43,964 bases of DNA, taken from contig WOZJ01000041.1 of NCBI GenBank assembly GCA_011620345.1, positions 1 through 43,964 of the forward strand, in the 5' to 3' direction. A program made the position numbers and the translations under genes. Each line of letters begins with the position of its first letter. Position 1 is the stretch's first letter. This document shows positions 1-8,089 of this stretch, one piece after another. The DNA is from Nitrospirota bacterium (lineage in GTDB: Bacteria > UBA2233). The notes under the pieces were generated by a model, which did no database searches, was not told the origin of the DNA, and worked only from the letters and a program-made list of their open reading frames with translations.

Positions 1-104
1 CCAAAAAATAAAGACCGAACGTCAGAAAGTCAAGTAACGCCAACGGAGAACTACCCTTTCAAGTTCTTCTGGGCTCTAAAGGAAAAAAGAACGTTCCCGG
101 GTTT

Positions 105-1601
105 TCATGCCACGACCTTTTTGTTCCACCTGCCTTGGTCCAGTGCCGAAAACTCCTCGAAAAGGTGCTCCCCCCAACGCTTGAGCGTGAACTGCTGAAC
201 GTGGTCGTAAAGGCGCTCCATTCGGCTCTTCGCTTCCTGTTGAGGCATATCGATGGAGGTTTCGATGGCCTTGTCCATGGATTCCACTGCGTAGGGGTTG
301 ACGAGGACCGCATCCTTAAGCTCGACGGCCGCCCCCGTGAACTCGGAGAGGACCAGAACCCCCCCCTTGCCCTTTTTGGTGGCGATATACTCCTTGGCGA
401 CGAGGTTCAGTCCATCCCTGAGTGGCGTAACGAGGCAAACGTCGGCGCATTCGTAGTAGGCGATGATCTCATCGAACGGGATCAGTCGGGCAAAGTGGGT
501 CACGGGAATCCAGTCGAGCTTAGCTAACCGGCCGTTGATGGCTCCCACCCGTTGCTCGATTTCGTTTTGAGTGGTCGTGTAGACCTCCATCCCCTTGGCA
601 GCCGGGGCCGTACCCACGACCAGCTTGATTTTCTCGCGTAACTCAGGCCTTCTTTCGAGAAGACGCTCGAAGGCACCAAGCAGCTCCAGGGTACCCTTGA
701 CATAATCCACACGACCCACGCTAAAGAGCATCTTTCGGCCATGAAGCTCCTCGGAAATCCTCTCAACCCTGGCCCGGTGAATGTCCTGGGCCTGGATCGC
801 CGTGATCGCTTCAGGGTTGATCCCCACGGGGAAGGAATCGATCTTGACGTGTCGGCCACGGAAGAGGAGTTTCTTGGTGGCTTCCGGCTCGGTCAGGGCC
901 GATCCCCTGGGTGTAAAAGCCTCCTCCTCGATGGGCTCCCTTTCCAGGATGCGGACATCCTCCAGCCCCTTGGCGGTCCGTACGAAGTTTTCCGCGTAGC
1001 GGGGGATGTGAAAACCGATGAGGTCGCACGTCAACAGGCTCTCCAGGATTTCTTGACTCCAGGGGATGATGTTGAAGATGTCCGATGCAGGGAAAGGCGT
1101 ATGGTGAAAGAAGGCAATCTTGGCATCCGGCTTGACCCTGCGGATAAAGGCGGGGGCCAGCCAGAGGTTGTAGTCGTGTACCCAGATGATGGTATCGTCC
1201 CCGGCCTCTTCGAGAGCCGCCTTGGCAAAGCGTTCGTTGATGGCAACGAAATTACCCCAGTTTGCCCTCTCGGAGGAGTGATAACTGGGAAACGAGTGCA
1301 AAAGCGGCCACAAGGCCTCTTTGGAGGTGATGTGGTAAAAATCCCTGATCTCTTCCGTGCTTAAGGGAATGCGACGTATGAAATAATTGGCGTTTCCTGG
1401 GGCCGGTAGCTTTTCTATAAAGGGTTCGTCCGTCTTCTCTTCTTTCCAAGCTATCCACGACCCGTGTTCGACGTTCTGAAAGAAACCCCTCAAGGAAGGC
1501 AGGATTCCGTTCGGGCTCGCGTGATCGACAAAGCTCGCCCTGCCGTTTTGGATGACTTCGGCAAAGGGCTGACGGTGGTAAAGAATAACGAGGTTGTTCA
1601 T
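105..1601 (-). CDS. ggpS: Glucosylglycerol-phosphate synthase-like GT20 glycosyltransferase
   Basis: Cytosolic retaining glycosyltransferase of family GT20, 498 aa. It is predicted to join a glucosyl nucleotide (ADP-glucose in characterised GgpS) to glycerol-3-phosphate, giving glucosylglycerol phosphate. Seen: N-terminus [13 protein letters not shown] and the following SPNG stretch (about residues 30-35), as I remember GgpS rather than OtsA; WVHDYN (about 145); VGRVDYVKG (about 300), matching the sugar-nucleotide site of GT20; [10 protein letters not shown] near 405. The open frame can be read back to a TTG at 1625, but the ATG at 1601 matches the family N-terminus and follows GAGGAG inside the end of the upstream phosphatase gene. 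The 7-base gap implies coupling. Third gene of gpsA-phosphatase-ggpS, and gpsA would supply its acceptor. The alternative is trehalose-6-phosphate synthase (OtsA). Confidence 0.82.
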   Translation of the reverse strand: MNNLVILYHRQPFAEVIQNGRASFVDHASPNGILPSLRGFFQNVEHGSWIAWKEEKTDEPFIEKLPAPGNANYFIRRIPLSTEEIRDFYHITSKEALWPLLHSFPSYHSSERANWGNFVAINERFAKAALEEAGDDTIIWVHDYNLWLAPAFIRRVKPDAKIAFFHHTPFPASDIFNIIPWSQEILESLLTCDLIGFHIPRYAENFVRTAKGLEDVRILEREPIEEEAFTPRGSALTEPEATKKLLFRGRHVKIDSFPVGINPEAITAIQAQDIHRARVERISEELHGRKMLFSVGRVDYVKGTLELLGAFERLLERRPELREKIKLVVGTAPAAKGMEVYTTTQNEIEQRVGAINGRLAKLDWIPVTHFARLIPFDEIIAYYECADVCLVTPLRDGLNLVAKEYIATKKGKGGVLVLSEFTGAAVELKDAVLVNPYAVESMDKAIETSIDMPQQEAKSRMERLYDHVQQFTLKRWGEHLFEEFSALDQGRWNKKVVA

Positions 1602-1608
1602 GATTCCA

Positions 1609-2334
1609 TCACTCCTCATAGCCAAAATGGTTCAAGCCTTCAAAGATGCCTTCGGTGCCATGCGCTACGCTGTGGTAGATGTTCGGCATGGCCCTAGTCT
1701 TTTGAACGAGGGCAGGTTCGGCATTGCCGACAACAATCCCACGAAGGCCGGTTTCGAACAAGGCCCAATCGTTCAGGGTGTCGCCAGCGCATACCACGGC
1801 CTCCTTGGGCAGGGAGAGGGCGTTGAGCAGCCGAAGCAGCGTTGTCCCTTTGTTGACCCCTTTGGGCAGGATATCGAGGTAAACCCCTGCCGACATCAAA
1901 ACGTCCACCTCCGTCTCTTTAAGGAGATCGAGAGTCCCGGGGTCGAAAGCCTTGTCGTAGTAGTAGGACAACCGGTGCCGAAAGGGGCCGGGCTGGGGGG
2001 TGAGCCCTCGGATGCGGTTGAGTATGGGATGGACACGCTCGGGCTTATCCTGCCAATTTCTGGCAATATCGGACTCTATGGAAAGATAAGGGGAAAAATC
2101 TTTGCCTTCAAACACGCTCGTTCCCACATCCCCGATGATGTAATCGGGCCTGGGGACACCGTCTTCTTGGATGATTCTGCGGATAAAGCCTAAATCGCGA
2201 CCCGTGACGAAAATGAGGGCATCCTCTTTTGATCTGCGGGACAAGAGGCGGTAAAGACGCTCCTTGGCCTCCTTCGACCCGCCTAAGAAAGTGCCGTCTA
2301 AATCGGTTGCAAGAATGAGAGGTTTTGGAACCAT
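1609..2334 (-). CDS. HAD-IIB (sucrose-phosphate-phosphatase-like) sugar phosphatase, probable glucosylglycerol-phosphate phosphatase
   Basis: 241-aa cytosolic HAD hydrolase of the Cof/sucrose-phosphate-phosphatase subfamily. Motif I is ATDLDGTF (residues 8-15) with nucleophile Asp; motif II is in FVTGRD (about 43-48); the Lys of motif III is in the KGVNKG stretch (about 158-163); motif IV is CAGDTLND (about 182-189). Its place between gpsA and ggpS makes removal of phosphate from glucosylglycerol phosphate the likely reaction. In some proteobacteria a HAD phosphatase is fused to the N-terminus of GgpS, so a separate gene directly upstream is consistent. The ATG at 2334 has AGGAGG four bases upstream and overlaps the end of gpsA by 37 bases, so translation is probably coupled. 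If ggpS is really OtsA, this would be the trehalose phosphatase. Confidence 0.8.
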   Translation of the reverse strand: MVPKPLILATDLDGTFLGGSKEAKERLYRLLSRRSKEDALIFVTGRDLGFIRRIIQEDGVPRPDYIIGDVGTSVFEGKDFSPYLSIESDIARNWQDKPERVHPILNRIRGLTPQPGPFRHRLSYYYDKAFDPGTLDLLKETEVDVLMSAGVYLDILPKGVNKGTTLLRLLNALSLPKEAVVCAGDTLNDWALFETGLRGIVVGNAEPALVQKTRAMPNIYHSVAHGTEGIFEGLNHFGYEE

Positions 2335-3359
2335 GCCACCTCCTTTCTCGATGTTTCTACGGGTTTGGCCTCGATGGTCTCCTGCTTGAGGGGGCGCCTC
2401 ATCAAGCGCTTGAGGAGGGTTTCGAGTGAAACGCCTCCGTAGAGGAGCTGGGCAATGGCCTTACAAAGGGGCATGTCCACGCCGTAGCGCTCGGCCAGCG
2501 CACTTACGGAGCGCACCGTGTGCATCCCTTCGCAGGTCTTTCGGCCATCCTCCGTCGCCTCGGCTAAGGTCTGGCCTTGGACCAGGGCATACCCCAGGGA
2601 GAAATTCCTGGATTTTGGACTCATGCAGGTAAGGGTCATGTCTCCAAGTCCGGCCAGGCCCAGGAGGGTTTCGGTCTTGGCCCCCATCCTTTCGCCCAGC
2701 CTTGCGATTTCCATAGCCCCTCTCGACAGCGCCGCTGCCTTGGCGCTCTCTCCTAAGCCTTTTCCGGCTATCGCCCCGCAGGCGATTGCCAGCACATTCT
2801 TAAGGGCCCCGCAGAGCTGAACCCCCATAGGGTCATCCGATAGGTAGGGTCGGAAGATATCCGAGGCCAAAGGCTCGAGCCATGGGAAGGCGAAATCCCG
2901 CGTAGCGATCGTCGTGGCCGATGGCAACCCTTGGGCGATTTCAACGGCGAAATTGGGGCCGGAAAGGACGGCCCTTTTTGTCCGGGGCAGGACTTCTTGG
3001 GCTATTTCCAGGGGGAAAAGCTGTGTGTGCTTTTCGATCCCCTTGCAGGCGATGAGAAGAGCAGGAAGCGGCGAGAGGTGCCTGATGGATTCCAAGAGCC
3101 CCCTTAAGGCCTGGGTAGGCACGGCGACCAGGGCCAGGGGAACGCTAAGGGCCTCTTTGAGCTCCGTCGTTGGAATGAGGGCCCGAGGAAGGGGGACTTC
3201 TGTCAGAGTGCGCGGGTGTCTGCGCTTCTTGGCGATCGTGGCCATGACGCTCGCATCCCGCCCCCAAAGAAGGACAGGGCGGCCGTGTCTGGAGAGCACA
3301 CAACCTAGCGCCGTTCCCCAAGCTCCGGCACCCAGCACCGAAAGAAACGCTCGATTCAT
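2298..3359 (-). CDS. gpsA: NAD(P)-dependent glycerol-3-phosphate dehydrogenase
   Basis: 353 aa, slightly longer than the usual 330-340. Reduces dihydroxyacetone phosphate to sn-glycerol-3-phosphate in the cytosol. Seen: the N-terminal Rossmann motif GAGAWGTALG (residues 10-19), the SGPNFAVEIAQG motif (about 138-149) and the ALKNVLAIACG segment with the catalytic Lys (about 185-195), followed by the helical C-terminal domain with GLGDMTLTC. It is normally a phospholipid-precursor gene. Here it leads an operon with a sugar phosphatase and a GgpS-like enzyme, so its product may also feed osmolyte synthesis. The ATG at 3359 has only a weak GGGA ribosome binding site. The C-terminal 12 codons overlap the phosphatase gene. 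Confidence 0.95.
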   Translation of the reverse strand: MNRAFLSVLGAGAWGTALGCVLSRHGRPVLLWGRDASVMATIAKKRRHPRTLTEVPLPRALIPTTELKEALSVPLALVAVPTQALRGLLESIRHLSPLPALLIACKGIEKHTQLFPLEIAQEVLPRTKRAVLSGPNFAVEIAQGLPSATTIATRDFAFPWLEPLASDIFRPYLSDDPMGVQLCGALKNVLAIACGAIAGKGLGESAKAAALSRGAMEIARLGERMGAKTETLLGLAGLGDMTLTCMSPKSRNFSLGYALVQGQTLAEATEDGRKTCEGMHTVRSVSALAERYGVDMPLCKAIAQLLYGGVSLETLLKRLMRRPLKQETIEAKPVETSRKEVAWFQNLSFLQPI

Positions 3360-3588
3360 TGGCTAGATTCCCGATTGGTGCGGGCCGCCCCTTAAGATGA
3401 CCCTTTGAGCTTCAAACAAAAGAGCACTCCTGGACGATGGGCTATTCCCATATTCCAGGTTTTCGATAAACCGAGACAAAAAACCTTGAAAAGGCCTTGA
3501 AGACAGTCGGTTACAGGACTAAAAAACAGACAAGTTTATCCATTATAGCCGGTGTCGCCATAAGATGGCAAGCTGCCAGTCTTGGGGC

Positions 3589-3744
3589 TTATAAAATGGG
3601 GTCGATGAGGACTTCCAAGCCGGGAGAGTCAAGGGTTTTGGTTATCTCGAAGAGCTTATCGAGGAGTTGGCCCGGGGCTAAGAAGAACGGCGTCCTCCTG
3701 CTTGTGGACCCAGGGGGCGCCAACACGGTCAAGACCCTGACAAA
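3589..3744 (-). pseudogene. Possible C-terminal fragment of a lost host gene at the left edge of the accessory block
   Basis: An open stretch of about 51 codons without a start codon, ending in TAA at 3589-3591. Its composition is coding-like, for example APGQLLDKLFEITKTLDSPG followed by a hydrophobic tail. It runs in the same direction as gpsA and stops abruptly just before the accessory genes begin. I read it as a possible truncated gene end left at the junction, but I do not recognise the family and chance is not excluded. Confidence 0.3.
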
Positions 3745-3773
3745 TCAACGACATGCCTTCGCATGCACGCTCA

Positions 3774-4565
3774 TCATCCGATCGGGGTCCGCAGCATACC
3801 GCTCAAGCTTTGATGCGTCTGCTCATCCGGGAAGCCGTCCAGGCCGAAGCGTATCATTTCGGCGTCTTCTCGAAACCGGTAGCTCCCAAAGATGCGGTCC
3901 CATATGGACAGGACGCTCGAGTAATTCGAATTTGTCTCTCGCGCCAGCCGCGAGTGATGCACCCAGTGCATCCACGGCGTCACCATCAGCCATCGCAATG
4001 CGTTATCCACCCGCCGGGGCAGATTGACGTTGCTGTGATGAAAGGCGACGATCTGTGCGGCGATCAATTCATACAACGCCAAATGCCATAGCTCCATGCC
4101 AAGCAAAGCCACCACGATCAGCCTGGCGGCAGTGGAAAGCACGATCTCGCCAGGATGAAATCTCAGTGAGGTCGAGACATCCATGCGCGGGTCCGAATGA
4201 TGCACTCGATGGAAGCGCCACAGGAATGGCATGGTGTGATTGATTCGATGCCACCAGTACATCCATGCATCGAAGAAGAGCAGGGCGACCAACGCTTTGC
4301 CCCACTCTGGACCCATCAGCCAGCGCGTCAATCCTAAATCATGGGCCTCCGCCCACCGGATCGAAACGGCAATCATTGCGCCAAGAAACACGATTCCCAA
4401 CAGGCCATTGGTTAATCCAAGCGCCGCGTTGCGAAAACCGTGAACCCATCGAGCGCGCGCATCAAGGCTAAAAGCGGCGAAATGGGGCGCGAGGCTTTCC
4501 GCCGTCCAGAGAACCGCGATGGTCACGGCAAGAGCCAGTGGACGCTCATCGCTGAATATGGTCAC
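3774..4565 (-). CDS. Sterol desaturase / fatty acid hydroxylase superfamily membrane protein
   Basis: 263-aa integral membrane di-iron enzyme of the fatty acid hydroxylase superfamily. The histidine boxes are HRINH (about 107-111), HRVHH (about 120-124) and HWVHH (about 200-204), plus FHHSN (about 175). Hydrophobic spans lie at about 10-30, 48-70, 88-103 and 140-175. The substrate cannot be read from sequence; lipids or carotenoids are typical. The GTG start at 4565 (MTIFSDERPL) has AGGAGG seven bases upstream. It is the last gene of the accessory minus-strand block, 71 bases after the glycosyltransferase fusion. A role in modifying an arsenosugar lipid is conceivable from the neighbourhood only. 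Confidence 0.85.
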   Translation of the reverse strand: MTIFSDERPLALAVTIAVLWTAESLAPHFAAFSLDARARWVHGFRNAALGLTNGLLGIVFLGAMIAVSIRWAEAHDLGLTRWLMGPEWGKALVALLFFDAWMYWWHRINHTMPFLWRFHRVHHSDPRMDVSTSLRFHPGEIVLSTAARLIVVALLGMELWHLALYELIAAQIVAFHHSNVNLPRRVDNALRWLMVTPWMHWVHHSRLARETNSNYSSVLSIWDRIFGSYRFREDAEMIRFGLDGFPDEQTHQSLSGMLRTPIG

Positions 4566-4636
4566 TCCCCTACCTCCTTTGACGGGTCAGAGGTTGGCCT
4601 CGATTATGGATAGAAGCAATATCACCGGTGGCGTGT

Positions 4637-6031
4637 TCACCCTCGTTCCCCGGCACTTTCGCGACTCGCTATCTGCGTCAAATTCCCCTTGTGTGTGGGA
4701 TAGTACCCTAACCTATTCAGCCACACGGCGATGGTGCCGGGGCTTGCCCCCATGGCATAGGCCATAATAACCCCCCGGTGGAGCAGAAAGGTCTTTAGGA
4801 TACCGAGTCTTTGCCAGCGACGAGCCGAGGTGACCGCGGATTCCGGCAAGATGACGATCTTCCCCATCCGCTTGAGAGCGCGCACGATGATGACATCCTC
4901 CAGAACAGGCGCCGCTCGGAAGCCGCCAATCTCAGCAAAGGTGGATGCCCGCAGGAACAGTCCTTGATCGCCGTAAGGTTCATGGAAGGCCGAGGATCGT
5001 ACATTGGTCAACCATTCGACAATGGCCAACAAAGGGGAATGTTTATCAACTCGAAAGCGAAAGGCGCCGGCGACATTGTCCGGTTGCTTGAGAGCGTCGC
5101 GGATCGAATGCGAGAAACCCGGCGAGAGCAATGTATCTGCGTGGAGAAACAGAAGGATTGTGCCGGTGGCAATTTCCGCGCCAGCGTTCATCTGCCGTCC
5201 ACGTCCAGGCAGGGATCGAGTGACCGTGGCTCCAAAACCTTGGGCAATGGCGCAGGTTGTATCGGTGCTGCCCCCATCGGCAATGATCGCTTCGACGTCC
5301 GGTTCATCCATCACCCTTCCTAGAATCACCCCGATTCGCGCCGCCTCATTCAGGGTGGGGATGATGACGCTGATTCGTTCGGCGCCAGAGCATGGGGCTG
5401 TCTCCTTACTGATGGCTGTCCAAAGCGCCAGATCCTCCGGACGATCGACATCGCTCAGCATTTCAAGCTGACGATATGAACGTCCGGCATCTTTCGCCCT
5501 GAACAGCGTTTCTTCGAGGACGGTTGCGGTTCCCCATGTAATCTCGTGAAAGAGCTCGGGGCAGGGACGCCGCAGACCTACCAGGTAATAGCCGCCATCG
5601 CGGGCGGGACCAAGCACAAGGTCCTTGCTTTCGAGGGACGAAAAAGCCTCTCCGAGAATGTTCCCGTCAAGCTGTGGACAATCGGTGCCTATAAGAACAA
5701 CGGACCGGTAACCGCGTTCGAAGGCCGAGGTAAACGCCTGGGCCATTCTCGCGCCCAAGTCACCCGGCGCCTGCTGCCAATACTCTAGGTCAGCCCCTAG
5801 CCATTGCTGGAAATCGGCGTGCTCGCCTCCCGTATAATGCACCTCCAGTGCAAACCCATGGCGTCGAGCCGCGCTTTGGACGAGGTCTAGCGTATGCACG
5901 GTCATCCGGCGTTGAAGATCGGCCGCCCCCTTCGGCCCCAAGGCTGGGATCAGGCGCGTCTTCGTGAGGCCGGGCTTTGGCAGGCGAGTGAAGAGAATTA
6001 CCAGCGGGGCATTCTTGTCCTGCAATGTCAT
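4637..6031 (-). CDS. Fused arsenosugar-type glycosyltransferases (TIGR04282 + TIGR04283)
   Basis: 464 aa in two nucleotide-diphospho-sugar transferase modules. Residues 1-205 are the DUF2064/TIGR04282 type: LVILFTRLPKPGLTKTRL near the start, GTDCPQLD (about 120) and GPARDGGYYLVGL (about 145). Residues 215-464 are a GT2-like TIGR04283 module: SVIIPTLNEA (about 221), ADGGSTDTT, LLFLHADT and EPYGDQGLFLR. In most genomes these are two adjacent genes associated with ArsS, annotated as arsenosugar biosynthesis glycosyltransferases; here they form one polypeptide. No membrane anchor is evident. The start is ATG 6031, with GAGGAGAG just upstream; the upstream TTG at 6064 is rejected. A GH15 remnant lies directly upstream. 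Confidence 0.88.
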   Translation of the reverse strand: MTLQDKNAPLVILFTRLPKPGLTKTRLIPALGPKGAADLQRRMTVHTLDLVQSAARRHGFALEVHYTGGEHADFQQWLGADLEYWQQAPGDLGARMAQAFTSAFERGYRSVVLIGTDCPQLDGNILGEAFSSLESKDLVLGPARDGGYYLVGLRRPCPELFHEITWGTATVLEETLFRAKDAGRSYRQLEMLSDVDRPEDLALWTAISKETAPCSGAERISVIIPTLNEAARIGVILGRVMDEPDVEAIIADGGSTDTTCAIAQGFGATVTRSLPGRGRQMNAGAEIATGTILLFLHADTLLSPGFSHSIRDALKQPDNVAGAFRFRVDKHSPLLAIVEWLTNVRSSAFHEPYGDQGLFLRASTFAEIGGFRAAPVLEDVIIVRALKRMGKIVILPESAVTSARRWQRLGILKTFLLHRGVIMAYAMGASPGTIAVWLNRLGYYPTHKGNLTQIASRESAGERG

Positions 6032-6050
6032 CGTCTCTCCTCTGGGCGCT

Positions 6051-6225
6051 TCACAACGGGTCAATCGTGGGATACTACACCTCGTTCAGCACCCCGGCCG
6101 AGAGGGTGAACCAGATCGTGCTCGAAGCCGCATAGGCGCAACCGACCGCGTCCTTATCGCTGGCGTGTCCATTTCGGCTCGATGCCCGGTGAACCGAAAG
6201 CAGGATTTTCCTTGTGAACTATCAT
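6051..6225 (-). pseudogene. Remnant of the N-terminus of a GH15 glucoamylase-like gene
   Basis: The ATG at 6225, with AAGGAG upstream, opens MIVHKENPAFGSPGIEPKWT. After a frameshift near 6160 the next frame gives DKDAVGCAYAASSTIWFTLS, then AGVLNEV-stop-YPTID. This is the characteristic beginning of GH15 glucan 1,4-alpha-glucosidases (APGIxPRWTxSxKDxVG ... WFTLSxGxLNExYYP). About 55 codons remain, with a frameshift and an in-frame TAG at 6075-6077. The rest of the gene, normally several hundred codons, is gone, so it is non-functional. Confidence 0.72.
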
Positions 6226-6282
6226 CGCGGACTCCTTGAGCGATTGAGGGTGGATAAGCCCGAGCGATCTGCTCCGTTTGGG

Positions 6283-7815
6283 CTAGCGCATGACCTTCAA
6301 CATCCATTCGAGCATTTTCTTCCGGCCAGGCGTCAGGCGTTTGCGATTATACTGGTCGGCCGCCTTGCGAATGACTTCTGCTTGTGTCGGGTAGGGGTGA
6401 ATCACGTTGCCGACACTGCCCAGCTTGATCTTCTGGGTCATCGCCAATGTCAACTCGCTGATCATTTCGCCGGCATGCCGGGCAACGAGGGTAGCCCCAA
6501 GGACGTGGCCATCCCTGACGTTCACATGCACCTTGAGAAATCCTTCCTCGTCACCATCGAGCACAGCCCGGTCGACATCACTGAGTTCCACCTTGATCGT
6601 GTCGTATCTGATTCCCTGCTCATCCAATTGGCGTGCGTAGGCCCCAACGTGAGCGATCTCCGGATCGGTATAGGTGCACCAGGGGATGACAAGGCCGCTG
6701 AACTTTTTCCTGGGCAGAAAAGGAAAGAGCGCATTTTGAACCGCAATTCGCGCGCCAAAGTCGGCGGCGTGCGTGAACTTAAAAGCCGAACAGATGTCGC
6801 CCGCTGCGTAGATGTTGGAATTGGATGTCTGCAGCGCATCATCGACCTGAACACCCGAGCGACCATATGCGACGCCAGCCGCTTCGAGATTCAGTCCCTC
6901 CACATTCGGCGCCCGCCCGACGCCGACAAGAATCTGGTCGGCTGTGAGTGCCAATGACCGACCGCTTTGATTCACGTGAATCGTCTTGACGCCATTCTCG
7001 ACACTTGCGCGCTCCACTTCGGCGTTAAGCAGAATCTCAATTCCCTCGCGTGCGAACGTCTGGGCCAGAATCGTGGCGGCATCGGGATCTTCCTTGCTCA
7101 GAAACTGTGGCCCGTGATGGATTATGGTCACGGCGGAACCGAGCCGGTGGAAGGCTTGCGCCAGCTCGCAGCCGATCGGTCCACCGCCGATCACGACTAA
7201 TTCGCGCGGCAGTTGGGTGAGAGAAAAGACGGTCTCGTTAGTCAGATAACCCGCTTCGGCCAAACCGTCGATCGGTGGTGAAGCCGCCCTCGCGCCGGTG
7301 GCGATGATCGCCTTCTTGAAGCGCAGCCTTTGGCCCCCTACCTCAACGGCGTCCGGGCCGGTGAAGCGGGCGTCGCCGAGAAACACATCGACTCCAAGCC
7401 CGGCAAATCGGTTCACTGAGTCATTCGGGCTGATGCCGCTGCGCAGGCGGCGCATTCGTTCCATCACCGCCACGAAATCCACGGAACAGTCAGATGGACC
7501 TTTGATGCCAAAATTCGAGGCATTTTGCAAATCGAAGGCCGCACGCGAAGATCGGATCATCGCCTTGGAGGGAACGCAGCCGACATTCAGGCAGTCGCCG
7601 CCCATCAGGTGGCGTTCCACAAGAGCGACATGCCCGCCCAGGCTTGCCGCAATCGCGGCGGAAACCAAACCCGCGGTGCCTGCCCCGAGAACGACCAGAT
7701 TGTATCGCCCCCGGGGCTGGGGATTGTCCCAGTCGTCCGGATGCGCGTTCTGTACCAGTTCGGAGTTGTAGCGGTCCATCGGCTCGATTCGGCCAATTCG
7801 TTCATTGCTATCCAT
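6283..7815 (-). CDS. Mercuric-reductase-like FAD-dependent pyridine nucleotide-disulfide oxidoreductase
   Basis: 510-aa flavoprotein of the class I disulfide reductase family. Seen: FAD-binding GAGTAGLVSAA (about residues 41-51), redox-active GGDCLNVGCVPSK (about 71-83, Cys-x4-Cys), NAD(P) site GGGPIGCELAQAF, and the C-terminal HPYPTQAE dimer-interface motif. It lacks the heavy-metal-associated domain and the C-terminal Cys pair of true MerA, so Hg(II) reduction is not assured. This type commonly sits beside TVP38 and ArsS-associated genes. The reading frame can be extended upstream to 7995, but that part belongs to a kinase remnant. ATG 7815 (MDSNERIGRIEPMDRYN) fits family members and has GAGAGGA about ten bases upstream. 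Confidence 0.85.
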   Translation of the reverse strand: MDSNERIGRIEPMDRYNSELVQNAHPDDWDNPQPRGRYNLVVLGAGTAGLVSAAIAASLGGHVALVERHLMGGDCLNVGCVPSKAMIRSSRAAFDLQNASNFGIKGPSDCSVDFVAVMERMRRLRSGISPNDSVNRFAGLGVDVFLGDARFTGPDAVEVGGQRLRFKKAIIATGARAASPPIDGLAEAGYLTNETVFSLTQLPRELVVIGGGPIGCELAQAFHRLGSAVTIIHHGPQFLSKEDPDAATILAQTFAREGIEILLNAEVERASVENGVKTIHVNQSGRSLALTADQILVGVGRAPNVEGLNLEAAGVAYGRSGVQVDDALQTSNSNIYAAGDICSAFKFTHAADFGARIAVQNALFPFLPRKKFSGLVIPWCTYTDPEIAHVGAYARQLDEQGIRYDTIKVELSDVDRAVLDGDEEGFLKVHVNVRDGHVLGATLVARHAGEMISELTLAMTQKIKLGSVGNVIHPYPTQAEVIRKAADQYNRKRLTPGRKKMLEWMLKVMR

Positions 7816-7883
7816 GCCAGTCCAGTCCTCTCTGATAGTTGAATTTTCCCACATGGGTGTAATGCCCATTCGTAGGGTGTCCA

Positions 7884-8086
7884 TCCTTGGCAGCTCAAAC
7901 CAAAACGTGGCGCCTCGGTCATTATTATTGATTATTGCGCACGCCGATCCGCCTGCCATGGAGTTCGACAAGTTGTTTGCAGATATGGAGGCCAAGGCCA
8001 GAACTGGTTTCAGTTACGCGATTACCACCCGCACAGAATTTGATGGCATTGCCGATCAGATTTTGTAATACCTGACGCTCATTCGG
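7884..8086 (-). pseudogene. Degenerate C-terminal remnant of a sensor histidine kinase (HATPase domain)
   Basis: Directly after the TVP38 stop codon the sequence encodes NERQVLQNLIGNAIKF (the N-box of a HATPase_c domain). It then jumps to SGLGLHICKQLVELHG (the G2 box), reaches three stop codons, and resumes in another frame as RGATFWFELPR, the usual end of the domain. The D/G1 box between the N- and G2-boxes is missing and at least one frameshift is present. No start codon or dimerisation domain remains. The last frame runs without a stop into the flavoprotein gene, which explains the artificially long open frame there. Confidence 0.75.
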
Positions 8087-8089
8087 AAC

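Noticed and set aside
105-1625. 506-aa reading of the GT20 gene and its annotation as OtsA (trehalose-6-phosphate synthase)
   Set aside because: The extra eight codons begin at TTG and overlap the phosphatase gene, while ATG 1601 fits both ribosome binding site and family. The N-terminal region and gpsA context point to GgpS, although OtsA is not fully excluded.
6283-7815. True mercuric reductase (merA) of a mer operon
   Set aside because: No C-terminal vicinal Cys pair, no HMA domain, and no merR, merT or merP genes nearby.
6283-7995. 570-aa version of the MerA-like flavoprotein
   Set aside because: The first 60 residues read through a histidine kinase remnant (GATFWFELPR) and are not part of the family; ATG 7815 has a ribosome binding site and a family-like start.
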